Source: Sulfurovum sp.
Lineage (GTDB): Bacteria; Campylobacterota; Campylobacteria; Campylobacterales; Sulfurovaceae
Length of the DNA: 37,690 nt
NCBI GenBank assembly: GCA_021647715.1
Contig: JAKIUE010000010.1
Span: 1 to 37,690, forward strand
Reading direction: 5' to 3'
Position numbers and translations under genes: made by a program. Each line of letters starts with the position of its first letter. The stretch's first letter is position 1. The notes under the pieces are model-generated. The model searched no databases. It had not been told where the DNA came from and was given only the letters and a program-made list of their open reading frames with translations. Below, piece by piece: positions 6,824 to 17,054 of this stretch.

Positions 6824-8786
6824 ATCTATTGCTATAGAGAATGTATTTTCCTATCATGGACTAAAACATTTTGACTTTGAGAAAAAAGATGAACCTATTG
6901 CTCTTATTATTGGCGAAAATGGTTTTGGTAAAACATCATTTATTAACTCGGTAAAAATTGCTCTACATGGACTCAATAAAGACATTTTACACATAGGTAA
7001 TCAAACACTTAGCAAAGAAGACTTTGTTGTGGGGAATGTAAAAAAGAACTTCAGTGGTATGTTAAATAGAAAAGCGAAGCTTGCAGGCATTAATGAAGCT
7101 AAAATTACTATTACCATTGATGATGATGACTTGCTCATCGTAAAACGTACCTTTACACTCAGTGGATCCTCATACGTTGAAAGCCTCATGCTTTATGATG
7201 AAGAACAAAACTTGCTTGCACAAGGTGATGATGCCCAAGATATCATCAACCAAAAGATATCTCCAACTATGGCACGTTTCTTTTTCTTTGATGGAGAAAA
7301 GATACAAACTATTGCAGACTTTTCACATGAAGAGTTTACTAAAATGCTTGAAGATGTTTTAGAGTTAGACATTTATGATCAAATGATAGCTGATGCAGAG
7401 CATCTCATACGTAAAATCAATAAAGCAGAGTTAGACAAAAAGCTCATCGCTGAAGTTGAAGAAAAAGAAACTTTATACGACAACATTAAAGCCAAAATAG
7501 TTACCACAGAAGAATCTCTCGCACATGAGAAAAAAGTAATACTCAAAGAGATGGAAGAGGAGCAAAGAGCACTTAACAATAAACTCAAAAAACTCAAAAG
7601 TCGTTTTCAAACCCCACTCTATGAGGCAAAAGAAACTTTAACTAAGACACTTGAAACAAGACAAACACTTATAGCACAAATGAAACAAGTAACTCTTGTG
7701 CAATTACCTCTTCTACTCAATAACAAATTGCATAAAAAACTTTCTAAAGATATAGGTACTAACTATCGAGGAAAAGTACAGATAGACACTTCTTTACTGC
7801 AAACCAAAAAAGAGCAACTCATGCAACTACTAGAAAAGATGAAAGAAAAAGATGCTGTATCTACTGCATTTGATAGTATATTTCAACCCAGTAGTGCAAA
7901 CCAAAGTGTCTCATTTGCAGACCCTTTTAAAATTGAAAAACAATTTGATGCCCTTCCTAAAATAGATTTAAAGAAACTTCTTAGTTCTTTATCATCTAAT
8001 GCCCAAGAGATCAAAGACCTAGAAAATGAAATAGCTTCACTAGAACATAAAATAGCAGAAGATAAAAAAGAGTATGCAGAAGACTTTGTACTTGCTACAC
8101 AAATCAATGAAAACATCATTCGTCAAACAGTGAAATGTGAAAACTTAGAAGAGAAAATACTCTCGCTAAATGTAGAAGAAAAAGTATTGAGAAAAGAGCT
8201 AGCTAAGCTCACCATGCAAGAACATAAAAATGCTCTTGCAAATGCTAAGTTACAAACGTTACGTTCTATCATCACAGTAAGTACTGAGATGAAACAAAAA
8301 ATAAAAAAAGACAAGCGTGAAAACCTAGAAAGATCTATTAACATTAAATTCAAACAACTCAAAAAAGAAGGCTATGAGGCAGACAAAATCATCTTAGATG
8401 AAAACTTCAACATTAACCTCTATGACGCAGAAGGGAATGCGATGGATATCCTATCCAGTTCATCAGGACAGAAACAGATTATTGCGACTGCACTGATCTG
8501 GGGAATTTCAGAATACATCGCAGAAGACATCCCTATGATTATAGATACTCCATTAGGAAGACTCGATGAGAAGAATCAATCACTCATTTTAAATGAGTTC
8601 TATCCAGAGGTTTCTAAACAAGTCATTATCTTACCAACTCCAAGCGAACTAAAGCATGAAGGCTTTAAGACTTTAACTAAATATGTCTCCCAAACTTTCA
8701 TACTTAGTAATGCAGGTTCTGCTACTTCTGTAGAAGAAGCAGATATTCACGATATCATCCATAAAAAATCATCTGAGGTTACCTAA
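6813..8786 (+). CDS. dndD: DNA sulfur modification ATPase DndD (SMC/Rad50-like)
   Basis: This 657-residue protein has the ABC-ATPase halves of an SMC/Rad50-like protein around a long coiled coil. Walker A GENGFGKTS is at residues 34-42, glutamate- and lysine-rich heptads fill about 180-520, the signature SSSSGQKQI lies near 548 and Walker B IPMIIDTPLGRLDE near 573-586. DndD is the ATPase of the DndCDE complex, thought to open or nick DNA during sulfur insertion. It starts inside the end of dndC and its stop shares a base with the dndE start, so the three are translationally coupled. Confidence 0.93.
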   Translation: MRFKSIAIENVFSYHGLKHFDFEKKDEPIALIIGENGFGKTSFINSVKIALHGLNKDILHIGNQTLSKEDFVVGNVKKNFSGMLNRKAKLAGINEAKITITIDDDDLLIVKRTFTLSGSSYVESLMLYDEEQNLLAQGDDAQDIINQKISPTMARFFFFDGEKIQTIADFSHEEFTKMLEDVLELDIYDQMIADAEHLIRKINKAELDKKLIAEVEEKETLYDNIKAKIVTTEESLAHEKKVILKEMEEEQRALNNKLKKLKSRFQTPLYEAKETLTKTLETRQTLIAQMKQVTLVQLPLLLNNKLHKKLSKDIGTNYRGKVQIDTSLLQTKKEQLMQLLEKMKEKDAVSTAFDSIFQPSSANQSVSFADPFKIEKQFDALPKIDLKKLLSSLSSNAQEIKDLENEIASLEHKIAEDKKEYAEDFVLATQINENIIRQTVKCENLEEKILSLNVEEKVLRKELAKLTMQEHKNALANAKLQTLRSIITVSTEMKQKIKKDKRENLERSINIKFKQLKKEGYEADKIILDENFNINLYDAEGNAMDILSSSSGQKQIIATALIWGISEYIAEDIPMIIDTPLGRLDEKNQSLILNEFYPEVSKQVIILPTPSELKHEGFKTLTKYVSQTFILSNAGSATSVEEADIHDIIHKKSSEVT

Positions 8787-9190
8787 TGAGGACTACAGAA
8801 CACACAGAACAACACTTACCTCGTATTGCACGGCTTTTAGGCTTTGAGGGCGAACCTAAGTGGCTTACTATACGTTTTGCTACATCTATCTCTTTGGCAT
8901 TAGAAGAGAAGATTGATTTAAAAGAAAAGATAGACTTTACAAATGGTAAACTATATAATCTAGAAGTCATTACAGGGAAAGGGAAGCTTGACCTCACAGG
9001 AGAGCAAGCAGACTACAATGACTTTATAGCTCTTATGGTAGCTAATGTTCAACAATACACTATTATGTCAGAAAGAGAGTTTGAAAAAACTTTAGAATAT
9101 CACTGCGAAAGAGGTTTTAATGTACTAACCTCTTCACTTCGTGATAATAGTGATATTTTTGAATGGATAATACAAGAGTTTAAAATCTAA
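8786..9190 (+). CDS. dndE: DNA sulfur modification protein DndE
   Basis: This small 134-residue protein matches DndE in length, position and its N-terminal pattern (ARLLGFEGEPKWLTIRFATSISLAL). DndE is a DNA-binding subunit of the phosphorothioation complex. The ATG overlaps the dndD stop as TAATG. The gene ends eight bases before the stop of dptH on the other strand, so the modification and restriction operons converge tail to tail with no visible terminator between them. Confidence 0.88.
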   Translation: MRTTEHTEQHLPRIARLLGFEGEPKWLTIRFATSISLALEEKIDLKEKIDFTNGKLYNLEVITGKGKLDLTGEQADYNDFIALMVANVQQYTIMSEREFEKTLEYHCERGFNVLTSSLRDNSDIFEWIIQEFKI

Positions 9191-9198
9191 AGAATCAT

Positions 9199-12100
9199 TT
9201 AATTTTTCATCATTAATTCCCAAAATGCTAAATCCCGCATTTTAATCATATTTTTATTACCATCTACATAAATACTAAAATGTTTTTCCAATTTTCTTAT
9301 CTGTTCCATTAAACTCTCTGCTTCCTGCTTATTACTAATGTTAAATAAAGAAGTAACATCTTGTGATTTAATACTTGATACTTTATGTACTACCCATGTA
9401 TTTATATACTCTGCATAGTTATCTTCTGAAGTTTTAAAATGTGTTAACTGCTGAGTTGAGAGGATAGTTCCAACTCCAAACTCACGACCTTCCTTTAAGA
9501 TTTTTTTAATACTTGCAAAGTCTTGAGACATGAAATTATCTGCTTCATCGACTAAAACCATTTTTGATATTTGTCTGAAATCACCTTCTATTGTTGATGA
9601 ACCTTGATTATGCATTTGTATGTAAAACTGATCTAACGCTATTGCAACTATAAGGTTTTGAATATTTGAATCATATCCAGAAAGATTGATAACCGTTACT
9701 CCATCAACTACATCATAAAGTGACTTAGTTAAACTTGCATCTGGCTCAAAAATTTCAAAATCAATTAAATCATCAAGTGCTGCGTATAAAGAGTCTGTAT
9801 TGACTTTTTCTTGGTTTATAAATACTTCCCATATATCATTTAAAGTAGGAGCTTCTAAAGACCATGTAGTTTTATCATTACTAGAGATACCTTTTGATGT
9901 ATAAGCTTCTCCAATCAATTGCTTTAAAGTTGCTTGTTGCACAGTACCAAGATTAAATGCTTTTGCTAATGTTGTCGTTAATGTTCGACCAGTGTGTATA
10001 GGTTGTTTTGGTTTATTGCCAAATAGTGCCAATGGATTAAATGGTAATTTTTCTAGTTCATAAACCTTTGCATTTGTGGCATTAATAAACTCATCATCTA
10101 TATAATCGCCTTTATAATCAAAGATGAGTATTCCAATATCAGATTCCGTAACATTACTAGATTGATTTTGATGTAGTTGAGTAATAAGTGATTTGGTAAA
10201 TTGTGTTTTACCTGTTCCCATTGTACCAATGATACCAGTGTTAGTATTTAATGTTTTTGATGTGTCTGTTGGATACCAAAGAATATCATTTTTATTTAAT
10301 ATATTCCTTCCAAACTTTATCTGCATAGGTTCAGAAGATATAACTTTTTCCATTACAGGGTTTTGAACTATTTCTTTTTCTATTTCAGTATCTACTTCTA
10401 TTATTTTTGTTTCTTGAGACGTTATCTCGTCTACTATAGTGTTTTTACATCTTATATTTTGTAATATACTTGGCTTATGAGTTCCATATTCTCCATTCTG
10501 AATTTTTGTTTTTAAATTATCAAATGAATCATTTAGCATATTGCTTAAAAAGTCGTATGGTATTTGACATTCTAATATAGAGTCTTTTAAGGAAATTGAA
10601 GTATCAAGACACACATCTAGAAAAGCTACTACTGAGCCTTCATTATTGTTATCTAGTTCTACTAAAGAATAGTCTCCATCTAGTAAGATTTCTCGTTTCT
10701 CATGTAGATTATCAAAATAATTTTCATCAAAAACATTATAAAGTTCATACTTTTCGACTTGCATAAATAGTTGACGAATAAACAAACCTTTAAGAAGTCT
10801 ACTTTTTAGGGTATCTCCTTCAAAAAGGTGGTTATAAAAGTATGATTTTAACGCTTTAGCTTGTTTTGTAGCTTTTGTTAAACTAGCACTACCAGACTTT
10901 ACTTCTACAGGGTATAGGATGATGTCATCTTTACACAATCCTACCATCAATATATCATCTGAGATAGGACCAAGCTTTAACTCTTCATCTTCTTTACTTT
11001 CATTGTATCGAGAGAAGTCACTTTTACCCATAGATAAACCGACGTTACCAGATACCCGTATCATTTCTGCAACAGATAGTGGAACCCATGTTATTTTATC
11101 TGTATATAAAAGAGCTGTAATATACTTATATGCTGCAATAATTCCATATTTTTCTTTTTTAATTGTCTCTGCTTCTGTGATCATTTTAATGAGCCATTCG
11201 CCATTAAAAGCATTAAATTCACTTATAGTACTTATACTACCTACAATACTAGAGTATAAATTTGTTTTAGCGGTAACGGTTATTGCATCATAATTTGCAG
11301 ATGAACTATACTGATCAGAGTAATGGATCAAAATTAAATCTTTATATCCATCAAAGAAATCTAATGTAACTTTTGGATCAATAATGACTGTCCATAATGC
11401 GCTAGAATATGATTTTTCAAGTAAGGATTTAAAATTATCACTAATCATCAAAGATATCGTGTTATCTTTAATATATTCAGAACCTGATTCATAGATAGGT
11501 CTTTGCATTGCATTATAGATTTTAGCTAACTTTAGATGGCTATTATTTTCAATATCTACACCTTTTAGTCCAAACCCACTATAGTAAAAACCATCTTTGT
11601 TTTCAGCGCTTTCTCCAGATATTAAACCTTTATGAACTAGTCCAGATTTCTTTGCTAGTACATTCTGATTTCTAATTTCAACTTTTTCATTATTTTTAAA
11701 TAATGATAAATGACAATAGTTTTGATCTTCAGTAGTTAAATGTTTACTGTATGTAATATGTGTACGCATGACATCAATAATCGTCTCGGCATCATCATCT
11801 TTAATTTTATACATAGATTTTAGATTTTCATAACTGTCTGTATCTGAAAAGATATCAAATGCTGTTTCTTCAAATTTATCATCATAAAGATTTATAATGA
11901 TTTTAGTTGGTTCATTAAAGGATTTTTTATAGAAATTCACTATACCCTCAAACACCTCTTGATTCATACCATTATTTACACTGTTGATAATTAGAGAAGA
12001 CTTATTCCCAAATGTAAAAAGAGCTGAAAATGATTCTTTAAATTCATTTATTTTTTCTGTAGTTAATTTTGATATATAACTGAATTCATTCTCTTCATTT

Positions 12101-14175
12101 GGAACAAATTCTATCCATAGAGGGTCTTCATCTACTACTTTTGAATATGCATAAGTATCGTTATCAATAAAAAAGTAAGGAAGTAAACCTTTTACGTTTA
12201 GTCTCTTCAGAGTAACATCAAAAATATGTTGATAACTATCATCGATAGAGTTTCTTAAGTATATGACATAAGAAAGTACTAGAGGAGAAAAAGGAGACAT
12301 GAATTTCTTATTTTTATCCTCTACAAAACCTAACTCAAATATTATTTTTTGCTCATTAGTAAATATAGAATTACTTTCTAATTTTGAAAGATATACTAAA
12401 TAGCTATCTATAAATACAGATGCTAATAAAGTAACCTCATCATCCCATGCACATAAAGAAGGAGTAGTCTTTTTTATTAAAAAATAATTTAAGAGTGCTT
12501 TATAAGTATTAGCAATGGGTACATCAATATCATCAAGTATGTCACAAGATTTATAATCAATATTTTCAATTTTGTATGCTTGATTTAAAATAAAATGATG
12601 TTCATATTCTATGTATGTGTTGCGATCACCAACTAATAAAAACTCCCTGTTATCAAGTATTGCTTTTTTCTTAGTGTAGTTATATTCTGCATTTATTCCA
12701 TCTGAGAGTAATCTATCAATTCTTTTTGTATTAAAAAGTAGTGGAAGAGATATCTTGTCTTCAATCTTTTCATTCTCTAATAGTAAATCAATGGAATCAT
12801 CGCCATTTGTAATAGATAACATTACCTCATCATGTGCGTTATAAAAGTTTACTGTATTCAAAGCAGTATGTTCCAAGATATTAACAACATTCTCGTTTTC
12901 AGGTAAAGAATATCTTTTATGAACATTATCAGTAAAGTCTAATTCAAAGGTATCTAGCTTTAATAGTAAACTTTGTTGTTTTGGTTTAATTAAAAAGTGA
13001 TTTTTTATTCCATCTAGATAAAAAGAATCTTTTTGTAAAATCAAAAATTTAAACATATGGGTTTCAGAAGACTTAGCTGTTTGTAACCTTATTCTAAAAT
13101 AACATGGTTTTCTATTAAATGGTATTTGTATATCAAGCTTTCTATGCATATAAGAGAATACACTATCATCTAAATCCTCATTATCTAAAAGGGAGAAGTT
13201 AGTCACAGAAAGTCCATCTCCAATAAACTTTAGTAATAAAGAGACATTATTATCTTCTGCAAATACAATTATATTTTTAGATCTTGTACCTGCAGGAGTT
13301 GTACTATCATCTCGAATAAGATACTTATCTTCCGTAATTTCAAATGATGTATCATATGAAATTCTCTCTCCCGCATTATCTTCAATCTCATTTTTCAATT
13401 GCTTTAGTTTTACATCTTCCCAGTTATCTACCGTGATATACCTATCTATAAATTCTGGGGAAAATTTAGTTAATTTATCTGTAAGCTCATTTGAGAAATT
13501 TATTATGTTGTACTCTATATCTGTGTATAGTTTTTGATTCTCTTCTATTCTTTTTTTTATCTTTTTAGTTGAATCGAAATTTTCTAAATCTGTATCTTCA
13601 AATAAGTTCAAACCTTTAAAGTCAACTACATCATTGATGATAGAGTTATATATGCCTTCGTATCCAAAAGCTGATTGATTATCCATTTCCATTTGCTTTG
13701 TTTGTATATCTAACAAGGCTTCAAAAAGTTTTGCTTTAGTAGATTCTCTACACAATGCTTCTAAATGAATTTTTACAGTTTCGGGATGAAAAGGGGATTG
13801 TTTGGAAGATAAGTTATGTGCACTGTTTAGGAGTGTATCTAGTCTACTTTTATGTATCACAAGAAGGGAACACCCTATAAAACAATCCTCTGGTGTAGAT
13901 ATTGCATCCCTAAGATTTGAGATAAAATGTTCATTCATACTCTCTTCAATATCATTTACAAAAATTAGTTTTGTACTCTTTATACTAATAAATGCTAAAG
14001 AAGTGTTTAAATAGTTAATTGTACCAGTTTTTATATTTTGAAGGGCTCTTAAAATATCCTGTAGTTTATCTGTATCATCAGAATAAAGTCGATATCTATA
14101 TCCTATTTGTAGTTCCTTACCAAACCATTCTACAAGATGTTTAACAAGAAAAGAATTAAATTGTTGATTTAACAT
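9199..14175 (-). CDS. dptH: Phosphorothioation-dependent restriction protein DptH (HerA-type ATPase)
   Basis: This very large protein (1658 residues from the chosen start) is the motor of the Dpt restriction complex, which acts on DNA lacking phosphorothioate. The C-terminal third is a HerA/FtsK-like ATPase with Walker A GTMGTGKT at 1317-1324 and Walker B MVLVDEAD with D1543/E1544. Ahead of it, residues 1072-1105 read ISDDILMVGLCKDD...PVEVKSG...KQ, matching a PD-(D/E)xK nuclease core (D1073 or D1074, E1091, K1093, Q1105). The N-terminal 1000 residues have no motif I recognise. I chose the ATG at 14175 because GGAG lies nine bases upstream; a TTG at 14208 is the longer option. It overlaps dptG by 20 bases. 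Confidence 0.9.
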   Translation of the reverse strand: MLNQQFNSFLVKHLVEWFGKELQIGYRYRLYSDDTDKLQDILRALQNIKTGTINYLNTSLAFISIKSTKLIFVNDIEESMNEHFISNLRDAISTPEDCFIGCSLLVIHKSRLDTLLNSAHNLSSKQSPFHPETVKIHLEALCRESTKAKLFEALLDIQTKQMEMDNQSAFGYEGIYNSIINDVVDFKGLNLFEDTDLENFDSTKKIKKRIEENQKLYTDIEYNIINFSNELTDKLTKFSPEFIDRYITVDNWEDVKLKQLKNEIEDNAGERISYDTSFEITEDKYLIRDDSTTPAGTRSKNIIVFAEDNNVSLLLKFIGDGLSVTNFSLLDNEDLDDSVFSYMHRKLDIQIPFNRKPCYFRIRLQTAKSSETHMFKFLILQKDSFYLDGIKNHFLIKPKQQSLLLKLDTFELDFTDNVHKRYSLPENENVVNILEHTALNTVNFYNAHDEVMLSITNGDDSIDLLLENEKIEDKISLPLLFNTKRIDRLLSDGINAEYNYTKKKAILDNREFLLVGDRNTYIEYEHHFILNQAYKIENIDYKSCDILDDIDVPIANTYKALLNYFLIKKTTPSLCAWDDEVTLLASVFIDSYLVYLSKLESNSIFTNEQKIIFELGFVEDKNKKFMSPFSPLVLSYVIYLRNSIDDSYQHIFDVTLKRLNVKGLLPYFFIDNDTYAYSKVVDEDPLWIEFVPNEENEFSYISKLTTEKINEFKESFSALFTFGNKSSLIINSVNNGMNQEVFEGIVNFYKKSFNEPTKIIINLYDDKFEETAFDIFSDTDSYENLKSMYKIKDDDAETIIDVMRTHITYSKHLTTEDQNYCHLSLFKNNEKVEIRNQNVLAKKSGLVHKGLISGESAENKDGFYYSGFGLKGVDIENNSHLKLAKIYNAMQRPIYESGSEYIKDNTISLMISDNFKSLLEKSYSSALWTVIIDPKVTLDFFDGYKDLILIHYSDQYSSSANYDAITVTAKTNLYSSIVGSISTISEFNAFNGEWLIKMITEAETIKKEKYGIIAAYKYITALLYTDKITWVPLSVAEMIRVSGNVGLSMGKSDFSRYNESKEDEELKLGPISDDILMVGLCKDDIILYPVEVKSGSASLTKATKQAKALKSYFYNHLFEGDTLKSRLLKGLFIRQLFMQVEKYELYNVFDENYFDNLHEKREILLDGDYSLVELDNNNEGSVVAFLDVCLDTSISLKDSILECQIPYDFLSNMLNDSFDNLKTKIQNGEYGTHKPSILQNIRCKNTIVDEITSQETKIIEVDTEIEKEIVQNPVMEKVISSEPMQIKFGRNILNKNDILWYPTDTSKTLNTNTGIIGTMGTGKTQFTKSLITQLHQNQSSNVTESDIGILIFDYKGDYIDDEFINATNAKVYELEKLPFNPLALFGNKPKQPIHTGRTLTTTLAKAFNLGTVQQATLKQLIGEAYTSKGISSNDKTTWSLEAPTLNDIWEVFINQEKVNTDSLYAALDDLIDFEIFEPDASLTKSLYDVVDGVTVINLSGYDSNIQNLIVAIALDQFYIQMHNQGSSTIEGDFRQISKMVLVDEADNFMSQDFASIKKILKEGREFGVGTILSTQQLTHFKTSEDNYAEYINTWVVHKVSSIKSQDVTSLFNISNKQEAESLMEQIRKLEKHFSIYVDGNKNMIKMRDLAFWELMMKN

Positions 14176-15463
14176 ATACTGCATCTCCACTATCACTTTT
14201 TCTATCAATATTCCCTACTCGTTCATATAGCTCAATTAGAGTATTTTTTGATTTTGAATCAAAATAAATTCCTCTCTTATTAAACTCTATTATTAGATCC
14301 TGAAAACGTACTTGAGATTTTTCTCCAACTGCCATATTTGTAATGAGTAAAATCATATCTTGATCTAATACAAGTACTTTACCAAATCTACCGCGACTGT
14401 GTAAAAATGGTTTTGCAGATTGGTTCTCAAATGCACGATTATATTTCTCAAAAACATCTTTTCTTGTACTCTTATCTTGAAACTGTGAAAAAACAGAATT
14501 CAAAAGGCTACTAAGTACATCATCAAGAGTTGAATGGTTCACTAACTGGGGATCAAGTTTTCTTGCAAGTCGAAAATTTACTTCAAACCTAGAAAGTGTA
14601 TCGACTGTTTCTTTATCATCATTTAGTTGTGTTGAAATATCATATAGACGTAACTTGGGATTATTGGTAATTTTTATTAATGTTTCCAAAAAAGATAAAT
14701 AAGGAAATAGATACCTAGCATGATCATATAAGTTTCTATAACCTTCATATCTTATTTGCTTTCGTTCTATAGAAGCCTTTTCATAGTTTAAAATAAAATA
14801 CAATGGTCTCGATTTTGGCTCTTCAAATGTATGGGGATGTACGTTTAATGCTAGTTGCGACGTATATAAAAATAAGTATAGTTCAAGGAACTGTTCTGCA
14901 TGTTGAGTGAAGTAATGTGATTTTTTTGATAAAAAATCTACATCTTTAGTGAACAATGTATCTAAAAAAGGCAAGTATGAAACACTTTGGTCATTATGCG
15001 GAGAACTGATTAGTTCCTCCTCAAACTCTTTTACAATGTATGACTCTAAAAAATTTAACTTTGTGCTAAAACTAATATTGCAATCATCCTGCTTCATCAT
15101 TAATTTAAATACTGAAAATACTTTTTCATCTTTTAGTTCGGCTTTATATGCTTGAAACATTAAAAGTGAAAATAACTGAGGATCATCACTACTAAAAAAT
15201 ACATCTTTTAAAATTGAAACAGCATTAGGGTCACTTAGCTCATTTTGGAATGATGTTAAACATTTTTCTTTAAAATCATCATAACTATAATTTTTTGATA
15301 CTTTTGTTTCACTAATATAAGATACAAGCTGACCAACAATAGCTTTTAAATCAAATGAACGCTTATAAGAGCTGTCTTTATTACTAAATGGGTAGTATGT
15401 AGAGGGTGTAAGGTTTTTTGGACCAATATCTTCAGAAGTAGTATCTTTAAATTTATCTAACAT
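14156..15463 (-). CDS. dptG: Phosphorothioation-dependent restriction protein DptG
   Basis: This 435-residue protein lies between dptF and dptH, the fixed position of DptG in Dpt restriction operons. No catalytic motif is visible; the protein is mixed helical with many charged residues and no membrane segments. DptG is required for restriction with DptF and DptH. The ATG at 15463 is chosen because GAGG lies nine bases before it and it overlaps the dptF end by 11 bases; an upstream start at 15514 would lengthen the overlap to 62. Identification depends strongly on context. Confidence 0.82.
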   Translation of the reverse strand: MLDKFKDTTSEDIGPKNLTPSTYYPFSNKDSSYKRSFDLKAIVGQLVSYISETKVSKNYSYDDFKEKCLTSFQNELSDPNAVSILKDVFFSSDDPQLFSLLMFQAYKAELKDEKVFSVFKLMMKQDDCNISFSTKLNFLESYIVKEFEEELISSPHNDQSVSYLPFLDTLFTKDVDFLSKKSHYFTQHAEQFLELYLFLYTSQLALNVHPHTFEEPKSRPLYFILNYEKASIERKQIRYEGYRNLYDHARYLFPYLSFLETLIKITNNPKLRLYDISTQLNDDKETVDTLSRFEVNFRLARKLDPQLVNHSTLDDVLSSLLNSVFSQFQDKSTRKDVFEKYNRAFENQSAKPFLHSRGRFGKVLVLDQDMILLITNMAVGEKSQVRFQDLIIEFNKRGIYFDSKSKNTLIELYERVGNIDRKSDSGDAVYVKSTI

Positions 15464-17054
15464 GTGATTTAACCTCGATTTCTCCATCACGATTTTTAAA
15501 TTCGTATATATCATTACCTTGAATGATGACTAGTTTTTGTGTCTCTTTTGCTATATCAATTATTTTTTCTATTAACTCTTCAAATAAAATTATTGTATTA
15601 CGATCGTGTTTATTAGGTCTGTAACCCTCGTTAATTGCTTTAATTAACTTGTATGTATTTAAAGATATAGATAATTTACCAATAGGCTGATTATTAACAT
15701 TTAAAAAAGATGGAAATAAGTGCAATGAATGCTCTTCATATTTTTTTATAGCATTCCAGTCAGGATTAAACTCAACCTCTGTACATAAAATATAATTATT
15801 TATTTCAGATAAAGTGATTAAATCTTGTTTAGAAAGATCAGGGAGCTGCTTATTGGCATAAGACATAACGGCTTTTTCTAAATCAGTATAGAACTTACGT
15901 ATTAATACTTTATCTTGTTTTTTATTATATTCTTTATGCTCATACAATAAATTAATAAAATCATTTGTTGTATTATCATAAAAATCACTAATAAAAGCAT
16001 GGTGGTAGTTTGATGCACATTGATCATTTCTGTAAAGATAGAATATACGTATGAGTAAACTTGCATTAGCTTTCGACAAAATATTATCAACAAATATGTC
16101 ATTAAATTGTTCGATAAATTCATTAAGCTTTTGATCAGACTTATTACTTACTCTCTCAAGAATAAAAGAATCTAGCTTAGCTGATCTTTGACTGCATGGG
16201 TCTTCTTTACTAATATTTTTCATAATTGAGTTAGAATTACTTTCAAATAATTGATCTACTAATAATTCAGGTCCTATAATTAATGTATAAATAAAATCCA
16301 ATAAACTTCTTGTAGTTAAAAATTGATCATATTTTAAATGTACTGTAACTAATAGTTCAACGATAGTTTTTTTAATGGCTTCTTGGGATAAAAGTTGAAA
16401 GTTAATATGTTCAATTTTACTTATATCATTATTCTTATCATCATTAAAAGCATTGTAAAATGGATTTAATGATGAATGCATAGTCACTTTATTTAATAGA
16501 CTATGAATAAAGATAGAGCTGATTGAATTATCTGTTATTTCAAATTTTGAATAGTTTTCAAAATTTATAAAATGAGTAGTACCTTTTGAATTGTTAGTTT
16601 TTATATAATGATTAATAGACTCTTTTATGTCAGTATGTTTATCGGATCCTTCTCTCGCATAGTTCAGAAGGATACCTATATTAATTCCAACTACAAGAGA
16701 CTTAGAGTTATTTTTAAAATTATCAAATACTTGATCTAATGCTTCTACTGCTGATTGATCTGGGCTAAAACTGTGCGTAGCATCAATATGTACATCATAG
16801 TATTTTTCAAAAAATTTCTGATTTTGCCCTATTATTGCAGACTTCCCATCCCCACTACTACCACATAAAAATACAATAGCATTTGATTCTCTATAGTCAC
16901 TCAAAACTTTTTTATAATACTTTTCAATTTCAGTTTCTATATACAAGTAATCAAAGATTGTTCCATCACCACTATCAGTTATTTTTTTAGTAGTGAAAAC
17001 TGCCTGGGGGGACGACTTTGATAATTTTTCAACAATATTAACAAGTTGGCTCAT
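15453..17054 (-). CDS. dptF: Phosphorothioation-dependent restriction protein DptF (P-loop ATPase)
   Basis: DptF is the ATPase that opens the dptFGH operon. A P-loop GSSGDGKS is at residues 65-72, preceded by the strand AIVFLC, and a likely Walker B strand (SLVVGINIG) follows near 120. Length (533) fits the family. With DptG and DptH it restricts DNA that lacks backbone sulfur. Its ATG overlaps the stop of a 46-codon ORF as ATGA, so its translation may be coupled to that ORF. The gene is strikingly AT-rich. Confidence 0.86.
   Translation of the reverse strand: MSQLVNIVEKLSKSSPQAVFTTKKITDSGDGTIFDYLYIETEIEKYYKKVLSDYRESNAIVFLCGSSGDGKSAIIGQNQKFFEKYYDVHIDATHSFSPDQSAVEALDQVFDNFKNNSKSLVVGINIGILLNYAREGSDKHTDIKESINHYIKTNNSKGTTHFINFENYSKFEITDNSISSIFIHSLLNKVTMHSSLNPFYNAFNDDKNNDISKIEHINFQLLSQEAIKKTIVELLVTVHLKYDQFLTTRSLLDFIYTLIIGPELLVDQLFESNSNSIMKNISKEDPCSQRSAKLDSFILERVSNKSDQKLNEFIEQFNDIFVDNILSKANASLLIRIFYLYRNDQCASNYHHAFISDFYDNTTNDFINLLYEHKEYNKKQDKVLIRKFYTDLEKAVMSYANKQLPDLSKQDLITLSEINNYILCTEVEFNPDWNAIKKYEEHSLHLFPSFLNVNNQPIGKLSISLNTYKLIKAINEGYRPNKHDRNTIILFEELIEKIIDIAKETQKLVIIQGNDIYEFKNRDGEIEVKSHVR

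Noticed and set aside
9199-14175. DptH as a conjugative coupling protein (VirD4/TraD)
   Set aside because: Although it has a HerA/FtsK-type ATPase, it lacks N-terminal membrane segments and sits in a dptFGH operon.
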